Below, piece by piece: positions 14,158-24,250 of a stretch of 45,726 nt of DNA. Source of the DNA: Parasitella parasitica. Taxonomy: Eukaryota > Mucoromycota > Mucoromycetes > Mucorales > Mucoraceae. How positions within the stretch are numbered: the stretch's first letter is position 1; every line of letters begins with the position of its first letter. The stretch spans positions 1 through 45,726 of the forward strand of contig MU619318.1 in NCBI GenBank assembly GCA_025201805.1, read 5' to 3'. Below the pieces are notes generated by a model that was not told the DNA's origin, searched no databases, and was given only the letters and a program-made list of their open reading frames with translations. A program made the translations under genes and the position numbers.

Positions 14158-15239
14158 TGGATGTTCATGTGTTGCATGTAGCGATTGTTTGCTTGTGATG
14201 GAATAACGCGCGACATCTGCGGTGATGGAGAGATGCCATTCCCTTGAAAATTCTGTACAGGTAAACTTACGTTCGGATTCATTGGCGAAACTGTCGTTTT
14301 TATCACAAAAGGCGTCAATGGTTACGGCATAATACACCAACAAGAGTAACAACACTTACCAGCATAATCCGATCCAATCCTTGAGCCTGCTAAATGAGGG
14401 CTATTTGCAATGACAGGCGAGTTTATTGGATTTCCAGGGAAATGCGTATTATTCAAGGCAGGAGATTGACTGGGAGATTGTTTGGCTATAAAAGGTGAAC
14501 GAGTCAATAGGTGCCCTGATTTTGACATGTAAATCAAATATACCTCTATTCATTGCCATTGCAGCTTGCTGTTGTTGTTGTTGGAACATGAGCGCTTGAG
14601 GTGTGTTTGGCATCATATTACCACTGCCTTGAAACATGTTTCTATTCTGAAAATGCGCTTGCAATGCAGCTGCAAAAAAAAAAACGGTAGTTTAGATATA
14701 TATAATAAAAAAAAATAACACACTGTGATTAATGTCAATTTACCTGGACTATTGCTACCTTGTAGTGCCATCATACTTTGAGGGGAATACATAGATTGTG
14801 GATGAGATGTTTGTCTCATGTTTGGCTGCTGCTGCTGTTGTTGTTGTTGTTGAAGTGAGGCGACATTCATACCCTCCATCAACGATGGATTTGTTTGAAT
14901 GAACGGATTAATGCCACTCAAATCAGCTTGGTTAAGAGCTGCAAAGTCATTCTGACTAAAGTTCATACCACCACCACCACCACCACCACCGCCGCCACCA
15001 CCAAGATTTGCAGGGTTGAAAGGTACATTACCCAAACCAGCGCCAGCCAAAGGATTGAAATTGCGTAAATCAGGCTGTTGAGGTATTTGCTGTTGCTGTT
15101 GATTTTGCTGTTGTTGCTGCTGCTGTTGTTGCTGTTGCTGCTGCTGTTGCTGTTGGAAAGACATTAAAAAATTAGGGTTGCCTTGCTGATTATTCATGTT
15201 CAAGCCCTGCTGAGCAGCTGCAAAAAGTTTAGGATCCAT
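12057..15239 (-). CDS. Swi1-like SWI/SNF chromatin-remodelling subunit, Q-rich, no visible ARID
   Basis: Four exons (15239-14744, 14669-14544, 14485-14360, 14290-12057) join in phase to 993 aa. The first half is low complexity: poly-Q runs in exons 1 and 4, a 12-residue glycine run near 14965-15001, and P/S/T/A-rich stretches, typical of SWI/SNF activating subunits. The second half (about residues 495-993) is folded and matches my memory of the C-terminal core of fungal Swi1: NVETYGGVDLKYF, then LGLIDIQALIMSLKSG, an acidic DDLLDVLLDYLEED stretch, then a helical repeat-like region beginning about LCIFNILRNLSFMVEN. Yeast Swi1 and its orthologs carry an ARID DNA-binding domain N-terminal to this core; I cannot find one in any of the four exons. 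Nuclear role is inferred. It shares a 302 bp intergenic region with COG1. Confidence 0.8.
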
Positions 15240-15541
15240 TCGAGCTCTATTTTATTTTGCGTCGTTGATCACACAAGTCGCGTGGAAGAGCTCAAGTAAA
15301 ACGGATGTACAGGCTAAAAAGGTTCACGAGTACCACTAAACTACTACAAAAGATATTCAATTTCTAGCCCTTTCAAACGGATTAAAAGGAAAAAGGAACA
15401 TAATTAAACCAAAGACACTCACGTTCTTTTACTATCAACTCGCAATGGTCCTGACTGGATGTACGCAAAAGCTAAAATCTCGAAAGCCCCACCACAAGGT
15501 GGAAGCGCTCCAAGTGACGTAGATTTGGAAGAGTCACTTGC
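15240..15541. promoter_or_regulatory. Divergent promoter of Swi1-like gene and COG1
   Basis: These 302 bp separate two start codons pointing away from each other, so both promoters must lie here. The stretch has no clear TATA box. It looks like the compact bidirectional promoter of two housekeeping genes. Confidence 0.6.
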
Positions 15542-18306
15542 ATGTCTTCCAATATGGAGGGTACTACAGGTGCATTGAATGGGCGCAACTTCTTTCATCT
15601 TGAAATGTCTACTGATAACCTATTATATGCAGAAGATGATCCAGATATCTATCTTGTAGAGTCCAGCGTACCAGATGTTCGAGCATTTGAGCAAAAGACA
15701 CGGTAACTATTCCAGAGAGCCCACTTGAATATTGTCAGATGTTGAACATCATCGCTAGAAATGCTATAGAAACTCAGAAAGAAGAGCTGCGTGCCATGGT
15801 TGGGTAATTATAGCAATAGACTACTTGACATGTGCTTGCAAATTAACGCCTTTCATCAGAGAGCAATACCAAGACCTTATATCTGCAGCAGATGCCATCA
15901 TTACCATGAGCAAAAACGCTCAGGCCCTTCAATCCAGCTTTGAACGAATGCAAGATGCTTGTGATAAGGACAAAATAAAGCAAGCTTCAAAAAGGGCACT
16001 ACAGTTGCGCGACGAGAAGAGTAACCAAAGTAAATACGCTTATATTGGACACTCTACTACCACATCCTCTGATCCTATATTTAGCCAACATCGATACAAA
16101 GCGCAGATACATCTATGTCATTGCTGCTTTGGCAAAATCACTTGCTGATGTGCCCGAGCAGATTTGGCACGCATTGGAAAACCATCGATATCTTCACGCA
16201 AGTCGCCTGTTTATCTTGGCCAAGAAAGTGCACGAGTATCTGGATCAAGAAACGGAAAAGTCGACCATCGACATTGAAGTAGCGTTTCCCGTCATACAAA
16301 GACAGTGGGATGCAGTGAGCACATTCGGGCCGCAGATAATCCAAAGATCTGCACATTATCTTCGTGTCTCAGAGCAAACAACCGAGGTAATGATGACTCT
16401 GGCATTTTTTTTTTTTTACATAGATGAGCATTTAATAAGCGTTTTAATAGCACATTGCAGAAGTGGTTGTTGCATTGATGCTCTTGGACGATCATACATA
16501 CAAACAGTCCATTGAAAAATTGTTGGAAATGCGATCAAATGTGATTCGAGATATTCTTGAGCAATATACCAAAAGTACCGACAATGCAAATCATAGAATT
16601 ACACATCAATTAAGAGAAGTGTCGCTGATTATCAAACGCACTTTGATTCAAGTATTTGATATATTCGTCTCAAAAGAAGGTGGGCATCAGAAAACCCTTG
16701 TCGAATCCTATGTGGCGTCGTTTCTAAGGACATTTTTGATCCCCTCTAAATCGAGCCATGGCAATGAGACTCCCAGTCAGCCGGCTATTACACGCCTATT
16801 TTCGCCCAGCTCCAACGTTCATTTGATTGTTCGTTATTTACCTGAGTCTATACAAAACTACAAGCCTCACTTTGATCCTTTGCCCAAAGTGCTCACTGTC
16901 GACGTACAGCAACTAATCTCTGTTTGGATGGCAGATGTAGAGGCAATACTCAGAGATCAGTTACCACGTACATTGTCGCAGATACAAAATCAAGCTGAAT
17001 TGATTCAGATCAGATCAAAATTATGGGAGTTGTTGGATGACGATGAGAACACAAGAGACAAAACCAACAAATGGCAAATTGCAGTCAAGCATCTGCTGTC
17101 AGCACGCTATTCCTTATGGAGCTCCTTGTACCGCGGTGTGTTTAATAACTGTTCCAAGAAACTCATTGACAGCGCTTTCGACGATTTGACACAGCAACCT
17201 ACCCAGGTGGTATGGCCTCTGATTGCGGACCCTAAAAAATCACGACCTAGAAACGACTTTTCATTGACAATCAAGATCTGGCCCAGTCCAGCCAAGCATC
17301 AATCTGCATTTGCGCTACCCAATCTTTCATCATCACAAGAAATCGAACAATTCAAAGCTTCTCTCAAGGACACAGCAAGCGATAAGACCGATAAACTAAG
17401 CAAGCTTCAAACCTCTTTCGATACGACATTGCACACCATTCGAAAGGATGTTCAACAGTACTTTGTCCACACAGACCAAGATAATTTTCATGAGCAAGAG
17501 TGAGTCTAGTTGTTTGCATTAATCATGGCACTAAATTGCGTTTTCGTAGCGATATGGACATGATCAAAAACTATTTTCAAGATCAATGCCACCAGGCTGT
17601 AAAAACTTATGCTGCAAACCTATCTTCGCTGATCAAACTGACGAGCGACTGGGCAGATCAGAAGATGACCAATGAGGTTTCCATCTTCTTGGGTCGTCTT
17701 GCACGAAATATCGGCTTGCTATCCAAAGAGTTGCCAAATGCCATTTCGTTACCGACAGACGAAACCAAGCCAGTATTTGAATTGAAGAGCAGCATCAACA
17801 AAGATGTCAAATATGTCACTATTCAAAATACCTTGCTGGACAGATATCGTGAGATGCATGCATCATGGATTGACTGGCTTGAAAAGGAGTTTTGTCAAAA
17901 GCTCAAAGCAGGCCTACTGTCAACAAAGTGGAACGACCACTGTCCGTCTATTGCCGTATGGGAGGCGGTAGAGGAGGGCATGAAGCTGCCAATACAATCA
18001 TCCAATATTATTACAAGAGGATTGTTTTCTGTTTGCCAAGAAATTCAGCGAGTCAATAGCTCCATGCTGGATCAAACCATCATGGTTGCCCTTAGAAAGC
18101 AATTATCAAACGCCGTCAAACGAGTGTTTCTGTCATCCATTCCTCTACTTGAGTTGACAGAAAATGGCGCATTGCAGCTGATGTTTGATTACTTGTTTTT
18201 GTGCACAGTATTGCAACAAGATATCAAGTATAACAACGAAATCATTGATACTATGGAGGGCCATGTAAGTGCTATCCCTTGATATGTCCTCTTTTTTCTC
18301 TCCCTC

Positions 18307-18362
<56 letters not shown>

Positions 18363-18684
18363 ATTATGAGCCTGTAGATTGATCCTATCAACTGGGAAAG
18401 CTATAAACCACACATGAAGCCTAGCGTAAACAGATTTTACATGAAACAAGCATTGGTTTTTGGCGTTCTGACAAGCGCAGATAATGAAACGTACGAAAGG
18501 TAATAACCATATTTATTGCTTGGCATTTTTTAATTTTACGGCTAAAATGAAATGTAGAGCGCGAAAGACAATGTCAAATCAACAGCAGGGCCAATATAAT
18601 GTATTGCCATTAGCACCTCAAGCAACTAGATTCACATTACTTCCCATTGGCCATTTGAGCTTTTCATCGTTGAAAGCTAGATAG
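15542..18684 (+). CDS. COG1: Conserved oligomeric Golgi complex subunit 1
   Basis: Subunit of the COG tethering complex, which catches vesicles for retrograde transport within the Golgi. Exons: 15542-15702, 15759-15803, 15860-16029, 16085-16386, 16451-17499, 17550-18264, 18378-18499, 18558-18684. These sum to 2691 nt, 896 aa plus stop, with every junction in phase. The N-terminal signature of the Cog1/Vps51 group is rebuilt by splicing: EELRAMVGEQYQDLISAADA, followed by a helical QALQSSFERMQDACDKDK segment and IYVIAALAKSLADVPEQIW. The C-terminus ends LLPIGHLSFSSLKAR. Intron 6 contains a long CT dinucleotide tract just before its acceptor. The stop codon is only 97 bp from the next start codon on the same strand. 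Confidence 0.92.
18309..18361 (+). repeat. CT dinucleotide microsatellite in COG1 intron 6
   Basis: About 26 tandem CT units lie between the donor at 18265 and the acceptor at 18377. On the transcribed strand this is a very long polypyrimidine tract, which would be tolerated or even favoured ahead of a 3' splice site. Length is likely to vary between strains. Confidence 0.95.
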
Positions 18685-18701
18685 TTGATATTCTAATAAA
18701 A

Positions 18702-18714
18702 TGCATTTAAAAAG
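18702..18714 (+). promoter_or_regulatory. TATA-like element of the small secreted protein gene
   Basis: The sequence gcatttaaaaaga lies about 70-80 bp before the ATG at 18782, followed by a long C/T-rich tract. The identical 13-mer occurs at 26141-26153, at nearly the same distance before the ATG of chitin deacetylase 2. It overlaps the probable polyadenylation region of COG1 (AATAAA near 18695). Confidence 0.4.
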
Positions 18715-18781
18715 AATGCTCACGTTGTAAATATCACTTCTTTGCTCTTTCTTTCTCTTTTCTTTTTTTTTTACGCTACAC

Positions 18782-19033
18782 ATGAAGTTCCACATCTCAC
18801 TCATCGTCTCACTGCTATTTGTTACATTGACTTTAGCTGCTGTGCCGCCTATTCGATCATTGCATCAATGTAGGATATAGTCTCGTTCCAACGCCGTTGT
18901 TTGGATATTACTAATGCTTTGTACACCTATAACAATAGTATGTGGACAAAACTTGGTCTGTTCAGATTATACATATTGCCGTAGACAGACTGGCTCCGTT
19001 TATGGCACTTGCGAGGACCCTACTCATGTCTAA
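18782..19033 (+). CDS. Small secreted cysteine-rich protein, two exons, 60 aa
   Basis: Missed by simple open-frame search because each exon is short. Exon 1 is 18782-18869 and exon 2 is 18939-19033; the intron has GT/AG ends and a consensus branch site TACTAAT near 18919. Exon 1 encodes a clean signal peptide (MKFHISLIVSLLFVTLTLAA). The mature part is about 40 residues with four cysteines spaced C-x5-C-x5-C-x10-C, starting LCGQNLVCSDYTYC and ending TCEDPTHV, which suggests two disulfides. Upstream there is a TATA-like element at 18702-18714 and a pyrimidine-rich tract right before the ATG, as seen for highly expressed fungal genes. I do not recognise the family; a wall-associated or effector-like secreted peptide is possible but unproven. 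Confidence 0.6.
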
Positions 19034-19200
19034 CCAGAGCATTTCCCAAATATTTACATTTTTTTTTTTTTTTGAAATGGCCATGTAAATAAAACGGGTT
19101 TGTTTACGTCAAAACATTTATCCAGCATACTACAGTAGAAAATAGCAGATAAATGATAATTAAGAGAGGATATGAGCAATAAAAAATGTATTTAAATAAT

Positions 19201-20678
19201 CTAGAAAAAGTAAGCAGCGGCCACAATGGCTACAAAGAAAGAAGGTGCCTTCAAGGAATTGGCGCTGGATTGGGAAGCGTCAGCATTGGCTGCAAGCTTA
19301 ATATTGGTTACTTCTGCAGCATTGGAAGGCTCGGCAGATGATGTAGCTTCAGCAGAAGCAGAAGCTGCAGCAGCAGCAATAGAATTCGTAGTAGCTGCTG
19401 CTGCGGCACTGGTAGAGGAAACAATTACAGATGATGATGTGGTAGTGGTATTGCCAATAAGAGGATTTTGTTCAGTTGGATATTGCCAGTTTGTTTCCCA
19501 GTAAGGCTGAGATACATTCATACATTGCTGAATAGTGACAACATTGAAAGCCTTTTGAAGTTGAGGGAGCCAGTGCTCAGTCATATTGACAGTAGAGTTA
19601 TTCAGCTCATGCTCAAGGATGATATGGCCGTGTTCACTGTCCTTTCCGCTTTCTCTAGCTTTGATCCAGCCCTCAAAATAACCATCGACAGTTTTGGGTG
19701 CCAGTGATCCGCCACCTTCTCCAGGCATATCCCAATCATTCTAAGAAGATAAAAAAAAAAAGGTTAATCCTTATCTAAGGCCAACATATGGTATAGACTT
19801 ACAGTGTCTTCATCCCAGAGAATAGTCTGCAAACCCATTTGGTGAGCAATAGCACGAACACGATCATCAACATCGCCATAAGGAGGTCTCCAACATTTGG
19901 TAGTGATACCGGTAGCGTCCTTGATGGCTCGAAGAGTCCAGTACAGCTCGGCAACAACCTTTTCGTTGGACTGAGTGGTCATTTGAGGGTGAGACCAAGT
20001 ATGGACGCAAAGAACATGGCCATTGTTAAGAGCTCTGACTGCAGCAGCAGGATAGGTGGCTACATTTGAGCCAATATAGAAAAGAGTAGCTTTTTGGTCG
20101 TTTGTTTTAGCCAAGTAATTATACAGCTCAGGCTCGGCCCACTTGTCAAGAGCCTCTTCACCAGCGAGATTGAAGGGTCCATCATCGTAGTTGAGCCCCC
20201 AATCACCAGCATTAGGGCAATAAGAAATATCTTGAGGCAAGTAACTAGCCTTGGGCTTGACACAGTTTGTTGAACTCCACCAACAGTAGTCATCTTTAGC
20301 ATCATCGTAGCCAGACATGTCGATATCTCCAGCGGATGTAGTCTTGCGAACAGGAGCCTTCGGGACCTTGGTCCAATCAATGGCAGCAATTACAGCCTTG
20401 ATTTCCTTTGATGTGGTAGAAGGTGAAGTCCAAGGATCAGGGTAGGCAGCGAGGTCTAATGTTTCTTGAGACAACGTGCTGCTAGTGTTCAATTCACCTG
20501 TGGGATACCCTGAATTTACGTCTTGAGGTACCGTAAAAGCAGGCAGCCAAGTGGGTGATTCAACAGCCAAAATACTAGCTGTAGTCGAAGTTGCTTTCTT
20601 TGTAGAACTGGTTGTGGTAGCAGCAGATACAAATGTACCCGTGGCAAGAAGTAGCGCACCGAAACCTGTGATATACAT
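19201..20678 (-). CDS. Chitin deacetylase 1, GPI-type
   Basis: Removes acetyl groups from chitin to make chitosan at the cell wall or plasma membrane. Exons 20678-19803 and 19740-19201 give 471 aa. I chose the ATG at 20678 because the longer frame would need a TTG start. Signal peptide about residues 1-19, then an S/T-rich stretch. The NodB-type (carbohydrate esterase family 4) motifs are NYDDGP (163-168), HTWSH (226-230), RPPYGD (264-269), DEDTNDW (289-295, split by the intron) and the LEHELNN histidine motif. The first motif has N where T is usual; the catalytic aspartate pair is kept. After about residue 400 comes an A/S/T-rich stalk and a hydrophobic tail ending AAAYFF, as for GPI anchoring. 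Its paralog is at 26213-27760. Confidence 0.93.
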
Positions 20679-20735
20679 TGCAAACAAAGAGGGTTTGTTG
20701 AAGAAAAGGGGGATTGTGGGAGAGATGAGGCAACC

Positions 20736-20743
20736 TTTAAATA
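20736..20743 (-). promoter_or_regulatory. TATA-like box of chitin deacetylase 1
   Basis: TATTTAAA on the minus strand, about 58 bp before the chosen ATG at 20678. The position supports that start codon over the upstream TTG frame. Confidence 0.4.
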
Positions 20744-20864
20744 TACTAAGGATTGAGATCGGGAATCACGGACCCTTAAACCCAATGTCTTCTATTTAAA
20801 AGCGCATGTTCATAGGCCGTCTTTATTTAACAAGTGTCGTAATATACCTTTTTGCAGATTCAAG

Positions 20865-21578
20865 ATGTTCACTCCGTTTCAAACACTATTTGATCATGAT
20901 GTCTATATGGTGCTCATGGTGCCTACTGATACCTATTCACATCAACTATTGACTCAGTCGATATTAAAGACAAGGGACACTTATAGTAAAATTATACAGA
21001 ACAAGTTCTGTACAATCTTGGCTTTGGGAATTTCTGCTTTGCATTTTGTGTCATATAAACACAAAGAGTATCAGAACCATCTATTTTAAGAAGTGGATCG
21101 CGAGGTCATAGATTCATCATTGGCTGGATTTCAGTTATTAGTTACCTGGCAAAATAGACGTGTATCGTTAAAGCCGCGTTTTTACACATGTAAAAAGTTT
21201 CTGGAATAGTTGAGCCGTGGTTACCTTATACTGATGCTGTTGATTTAAATCGACGATTTTGTACTTTTAAATTGCAATATAGGATACATAACCATATCAC
21301 GCTGTTTAAGGATACACAAAATGGTAGAAGTATTTCCGCCGCTGATTACTCTAACGAAAAACGGCTCAACATTTTTGAACCTGACCATGAAATCAAACAT
21401 CTGCTCCATAATGTAAGTGATTGTGAGTCAATTGCAAGTTATTTTTAATAAACTTGAAGTGGTTCTATTTATAAATATGACACCAATATTTTTTAAAGAA
21501 ACTAATTATGACAAAATTGCACAAATGCAAATTGAATTTTTCCCTTTTGGACGAGTAATCCAAGTTACACTACGTTAA
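20865..21578 (+). pseudogene. Decayed protein-coding remnant, family not recognised
   Basis: A frame opens with MFTPFQTLFDHDVYMVLMVP and runs 74 codons to a TAA at about 21087. The same frame then continues after the stop with protein-like sequence (EVDREVIDSSLAGFQLLVTW) to a TAG near 21210. A second frame takes over (KVSGIVEPWLPYTDAVDLNR, then GRSISAADYSNEKRLNIFEP) to a possible donor at about 21415, and a last open stretch (FFKETNYDKIAQMQIEFFPF) ends at TAA 21576-21578. One in-frame stop plus one frame shift over about 0.7 kb fits a dead gene; an intron-rich live gene with atypical splice sites is the alternative. I cannot name the family. Confidence 0.4.
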
Positions 21579-21630
21579 AATAAATTACTACCGTATCAGG
21601 CAAAAAGATTACTGTGTTTCCTGCAGAAAA

Positions 21631-21938
21631 TCAAGTTTTACTTGCCCTTCGCCTGTACAACCTTTCAAAGACATGTTGCTTGGTGGAAACATTCCTCAAA
21701 CTTTCACGCAATGGCTCTAATTGCATTGTATATTTTCTTTTATTTTCTTTAAAGGCCAATCTGGAATCTTCGACTTGAGGTAAAAAAAAAAAAAACGATC
21801 TATAACGTTTAATCGTGCCAAATAAAAAATTTATAGCACGTGTTTGATGCCATTTTTGCATAACAAAAACTATGTATTACATGCACAGCAACACAATAAG
21901 GCAAGGAGCTTTTTCTTAAATGAATGAATGCGTGCCAT
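21631..21938 (-). CDS. Candidate small basic protein with N-terminal CCC motif, 66 aa
   Basis: Splicing exon 21938-21881 to exon 21773-21631 gives a complete 66 aa frame starting MARIHSFKKKLLALLCCCA and ending in a basic RLYRRRASKT tail. The 107 bp intron has GT/AG ends and a 14-base T tract (minus strand) before the acceptor, as good introns here do. A basic patch next to three cysteines is the pattern of peripheral membrane proteins that are S-acylated; that is an inference from composition only. The exon 2 frame is protein-like, but with no homolog recognised this could be chance or part of a dead gene. Confidence 0.3.
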
Positions 21939-23308
21939 ACGAATAACTTGTTTCGATATTGTCTACCTGCAAATTAACAATAGGGGCAAGACCCGCGGCT
22001 CGACTAACCCCATCCCCACTCAATTTTGAACTCGAAATACGCTGCGAATAATGTAAACCAGACAGAAGATTGTATAACAAGTTTAATCAATATCCTAATG
22101 TCATTCATTTCATGAATTCAAGCATAAATAATACATACTTTTGCCTTTAAATTTAAGAATTCAAACTGCTGCAAAAGTATAGTTTAATACTATTTCAAAA
22201 GTATAGGTTATGTATATGAATTGAATTAAGATATTACGGTATATGAGATTTGATGCTCATGCAATAAAGTCTTTAACAAAGAAGGGATACTTAGGATAAT
22301 TTTTCCTTATTCGTTATGTCGTCTGTATAATCCCCATCAAGTTATCTTATAGTCACTTGAAACTCTTTCTCTAAATAAAACACTGTATTATAATATAAAA
22401 CTATTTAACAATAACTTGGTATGGGAAGTCAGTTTTTCTAAGAAACGTGGGAGGTGGCCACATTCACCGTTAGAACTACTCATAATTTGTAACAAAAATC
22501 AAAAATGACAGTAGATTTAGAACAGAACTTGGATATAAATGTGTAATGGTGTAAGAGCAGATTGTAAACCTGAACAGTTAGCAGTTAGCAGTAGACAATA
22601 ATAGCCAAGAATAAAAAATTCCATGCAGCAACAATAATACTTCTACTTTGAAACAGTTTTTTTTAGCTAAATAATCAACCCATTTCAATGCATGTTTTAG
22701 ACAACCTTGGCAAATTTTATTCTTATCTTTAGGTAACCTTTTGCAGTGCTGAACAAATAGTTTAGATATTGTCATTTGAAATAGTTTTTTTTTATTTTTA
22801 AAATATGTGTATCTGCTAAATTCAACAAGATTTATATGCTTAATAAGGCTATCGTACGGTTCCATAACACCAGAATAACAACTTTTCCTTCTACCTTTGT
22901 AAACAATTCCACATTTGATACGAATAATTTTCAAAGTTTACTTTATAAATCAACTGAAACATGAGCATTCCAGAATACAATGACAGCGTAACTTTGTACT
23001 TTGCGGCAGATTTTAACTCCAAGAACCACAGAATGGCTAATTCTTTGAAAATTCATAATAGTTCTAATGACTAGTGAGCCCCCCCCCCACATTATTTGTG
23101 CAAGCTTGAGGTATTAATAAGTTTAATAAACAAGTTATATTACGAAGATATACAAACGGTATCATGATTTTCAATTGAAGGGCTGAAATCAGCAAATAAC
23201 CTTGGTAATTTATGCTTTATTACGACTAGGGATCTGGGAAATTACAGTATCCTGTTTTTTAAATGCTTTTCAATCTTTTTATTTTGATGCACAGGTTATT
23301 CTTGCTAG

Positions 23309-23578
23309 AATATTTTGCGGATTTACAGTCAAAGAACAGATCTTATCACTCCAATTCAAGATAACCGCACCATAAACTTAAAAATTGCTGATCTTCGAGA
23401 CTAGAAAGATTAATTTGCACCAATTTGCCTGCCAGGATATGCGCTCGAAGGGATAAAACAAATTGAAGAAATCGCAAGTTTTCTCACCGAAAATAATAAA
23501 CAAATTGAAATAAACTACCAAGCATATTTTATTTTGCAAAGATGTGTATCTCTAATGTTTCAAAAGCCATCTTAGCAA
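23309..23578 (+). pseudogene. Short coding-like remnant with in-frame stops
   Basis: After a splice-acceptor-like sequence (ttgctag) one frame reads NILRIYSQRTDLITPIQDNR and INLKIADLRD, then two stops three codons apart, then PGYALEGIKQIEEIASFLTE and INYQAYFILQRCVSLMFQKP to a final TAG. Composition is protein-like on both sides of the stops, which suggests a decayed exon pair. It may belong with the fragments at 20865-21578, but nothing seen proves it. Confidence 0.3.
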
Positions 23579-24250
23579 GAAAGCTCGCCACGTTCGGTAG
23601 ACTGGCTACGGTCTTCTTCGCAGAGCTGACCTCACGTGCCTTTCTTCGATTAAGCCGATTAAACCCTCAAAGTGGGAAAATGCATATGATAACTGATGGC
23701 GAGGTTCAAACAATAGATGCAAACAATAAGCCCATTTGATAAATCTCTGAAAGTCAAACCGAGCTGTTTCACAATAATGCGACGATTTTTGTGTATGGAT
23801 TCAGGGACACAATGCAGACGGTTGAGTAGTCGTGCCACTTTTTTCTTTTTTGCTTTTGTTATCATACATGTTGGGGTTTGGTCGAGTATAAAAACTGCTA
23901 ATTGTAACCAGCCGAGATGATATTGTAGCTTTTTTTTTTTTTTCGTGCTGTTAGCCACAAATGTGTATAAATGTCTTTTGCAGTTAACGTTGTATGATGA
24001 AACGATCATTGCAAAGCGTTTTCCATTGTGTCAATTCAATTTTTTATTGTTCAATGGAAAGATATGGATAGAATCATTATAAAGTCAGATCTGATTCACC
24101 TTGCTTTCAAGCTCTATTTCAAATATATGATGTGTGTTATATATAAACCATTGCTTTAGAATAAGCGTTTCCTCTTAGTTTCAGCTACATAGGCACGTAT
24201 TCCTGAACAAAAAAACCCACTTCTTTTCATATCCTGCTTCAACGCTAAAT

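Larger units (their letters stand above)
20744..24250. other. Gene-poor interval with decayed coding fragments
   Basis: These 3.5 kb lie upstream of both chitin deacetylase 1 (-) and the HMG-box gene (+). There is no intact large gene. I see protein-like fragments broken by stops or frame changes at 20865-21578 (+) and 23309-23578 (+), and a candidate two-exon small gene at 21631-21938 (-). A 118-codon open frame on the minus strand at 22578-22934 (containing CKRLPKDKNKICQGCLKHA) and a short frame at 22961 (+, MSIPEYNDSVTLYFAADF) are of unclear status. A GC-richer patch at about 23560-23720 is open on both strands. I found no tRNA or rRNA. Confidence 0.5.

Noticed and set aside
14080-14355. 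Minus-strand frame with alanine and threonine repeats
   Set aside because: It is a frame shift of the CAG-rich region that encodes poly-Q in the Swi1-like gene.
15825-15858. ATG at 15825 as the COG1 start
   Set aside because: Upstream exons at 15542-15702 and 15759-15803 restore the conserved MVGEQYQDL motif, so this ATG lies in intron 2.
19226-19504. Plus-strand alanine-rich frame
   Set aside because: It is the antisense of the A/S/T-rich stalk of chitin deacetylase 1.
20679-20687. Longer N-terminus for chitin deacetylase 1
   Set aside because: The extra codons begin with TTG; the ATG at 20678 gives a clean signal peptide and correct TATA spacing.
21980-22050. GC-richer stretch considered as a tRNA
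   Set aside because: I could not form a cloverleaf with matching acceptor and T-arm; no tRNA or rRNA was found anywhere in the window by eye.
22578-22934. 118-codon minus-strand open frame
   Set aside because: It has no ATG at its start, no recognisable domain and no partner exon; kept only as a note in the gene-poor interval.
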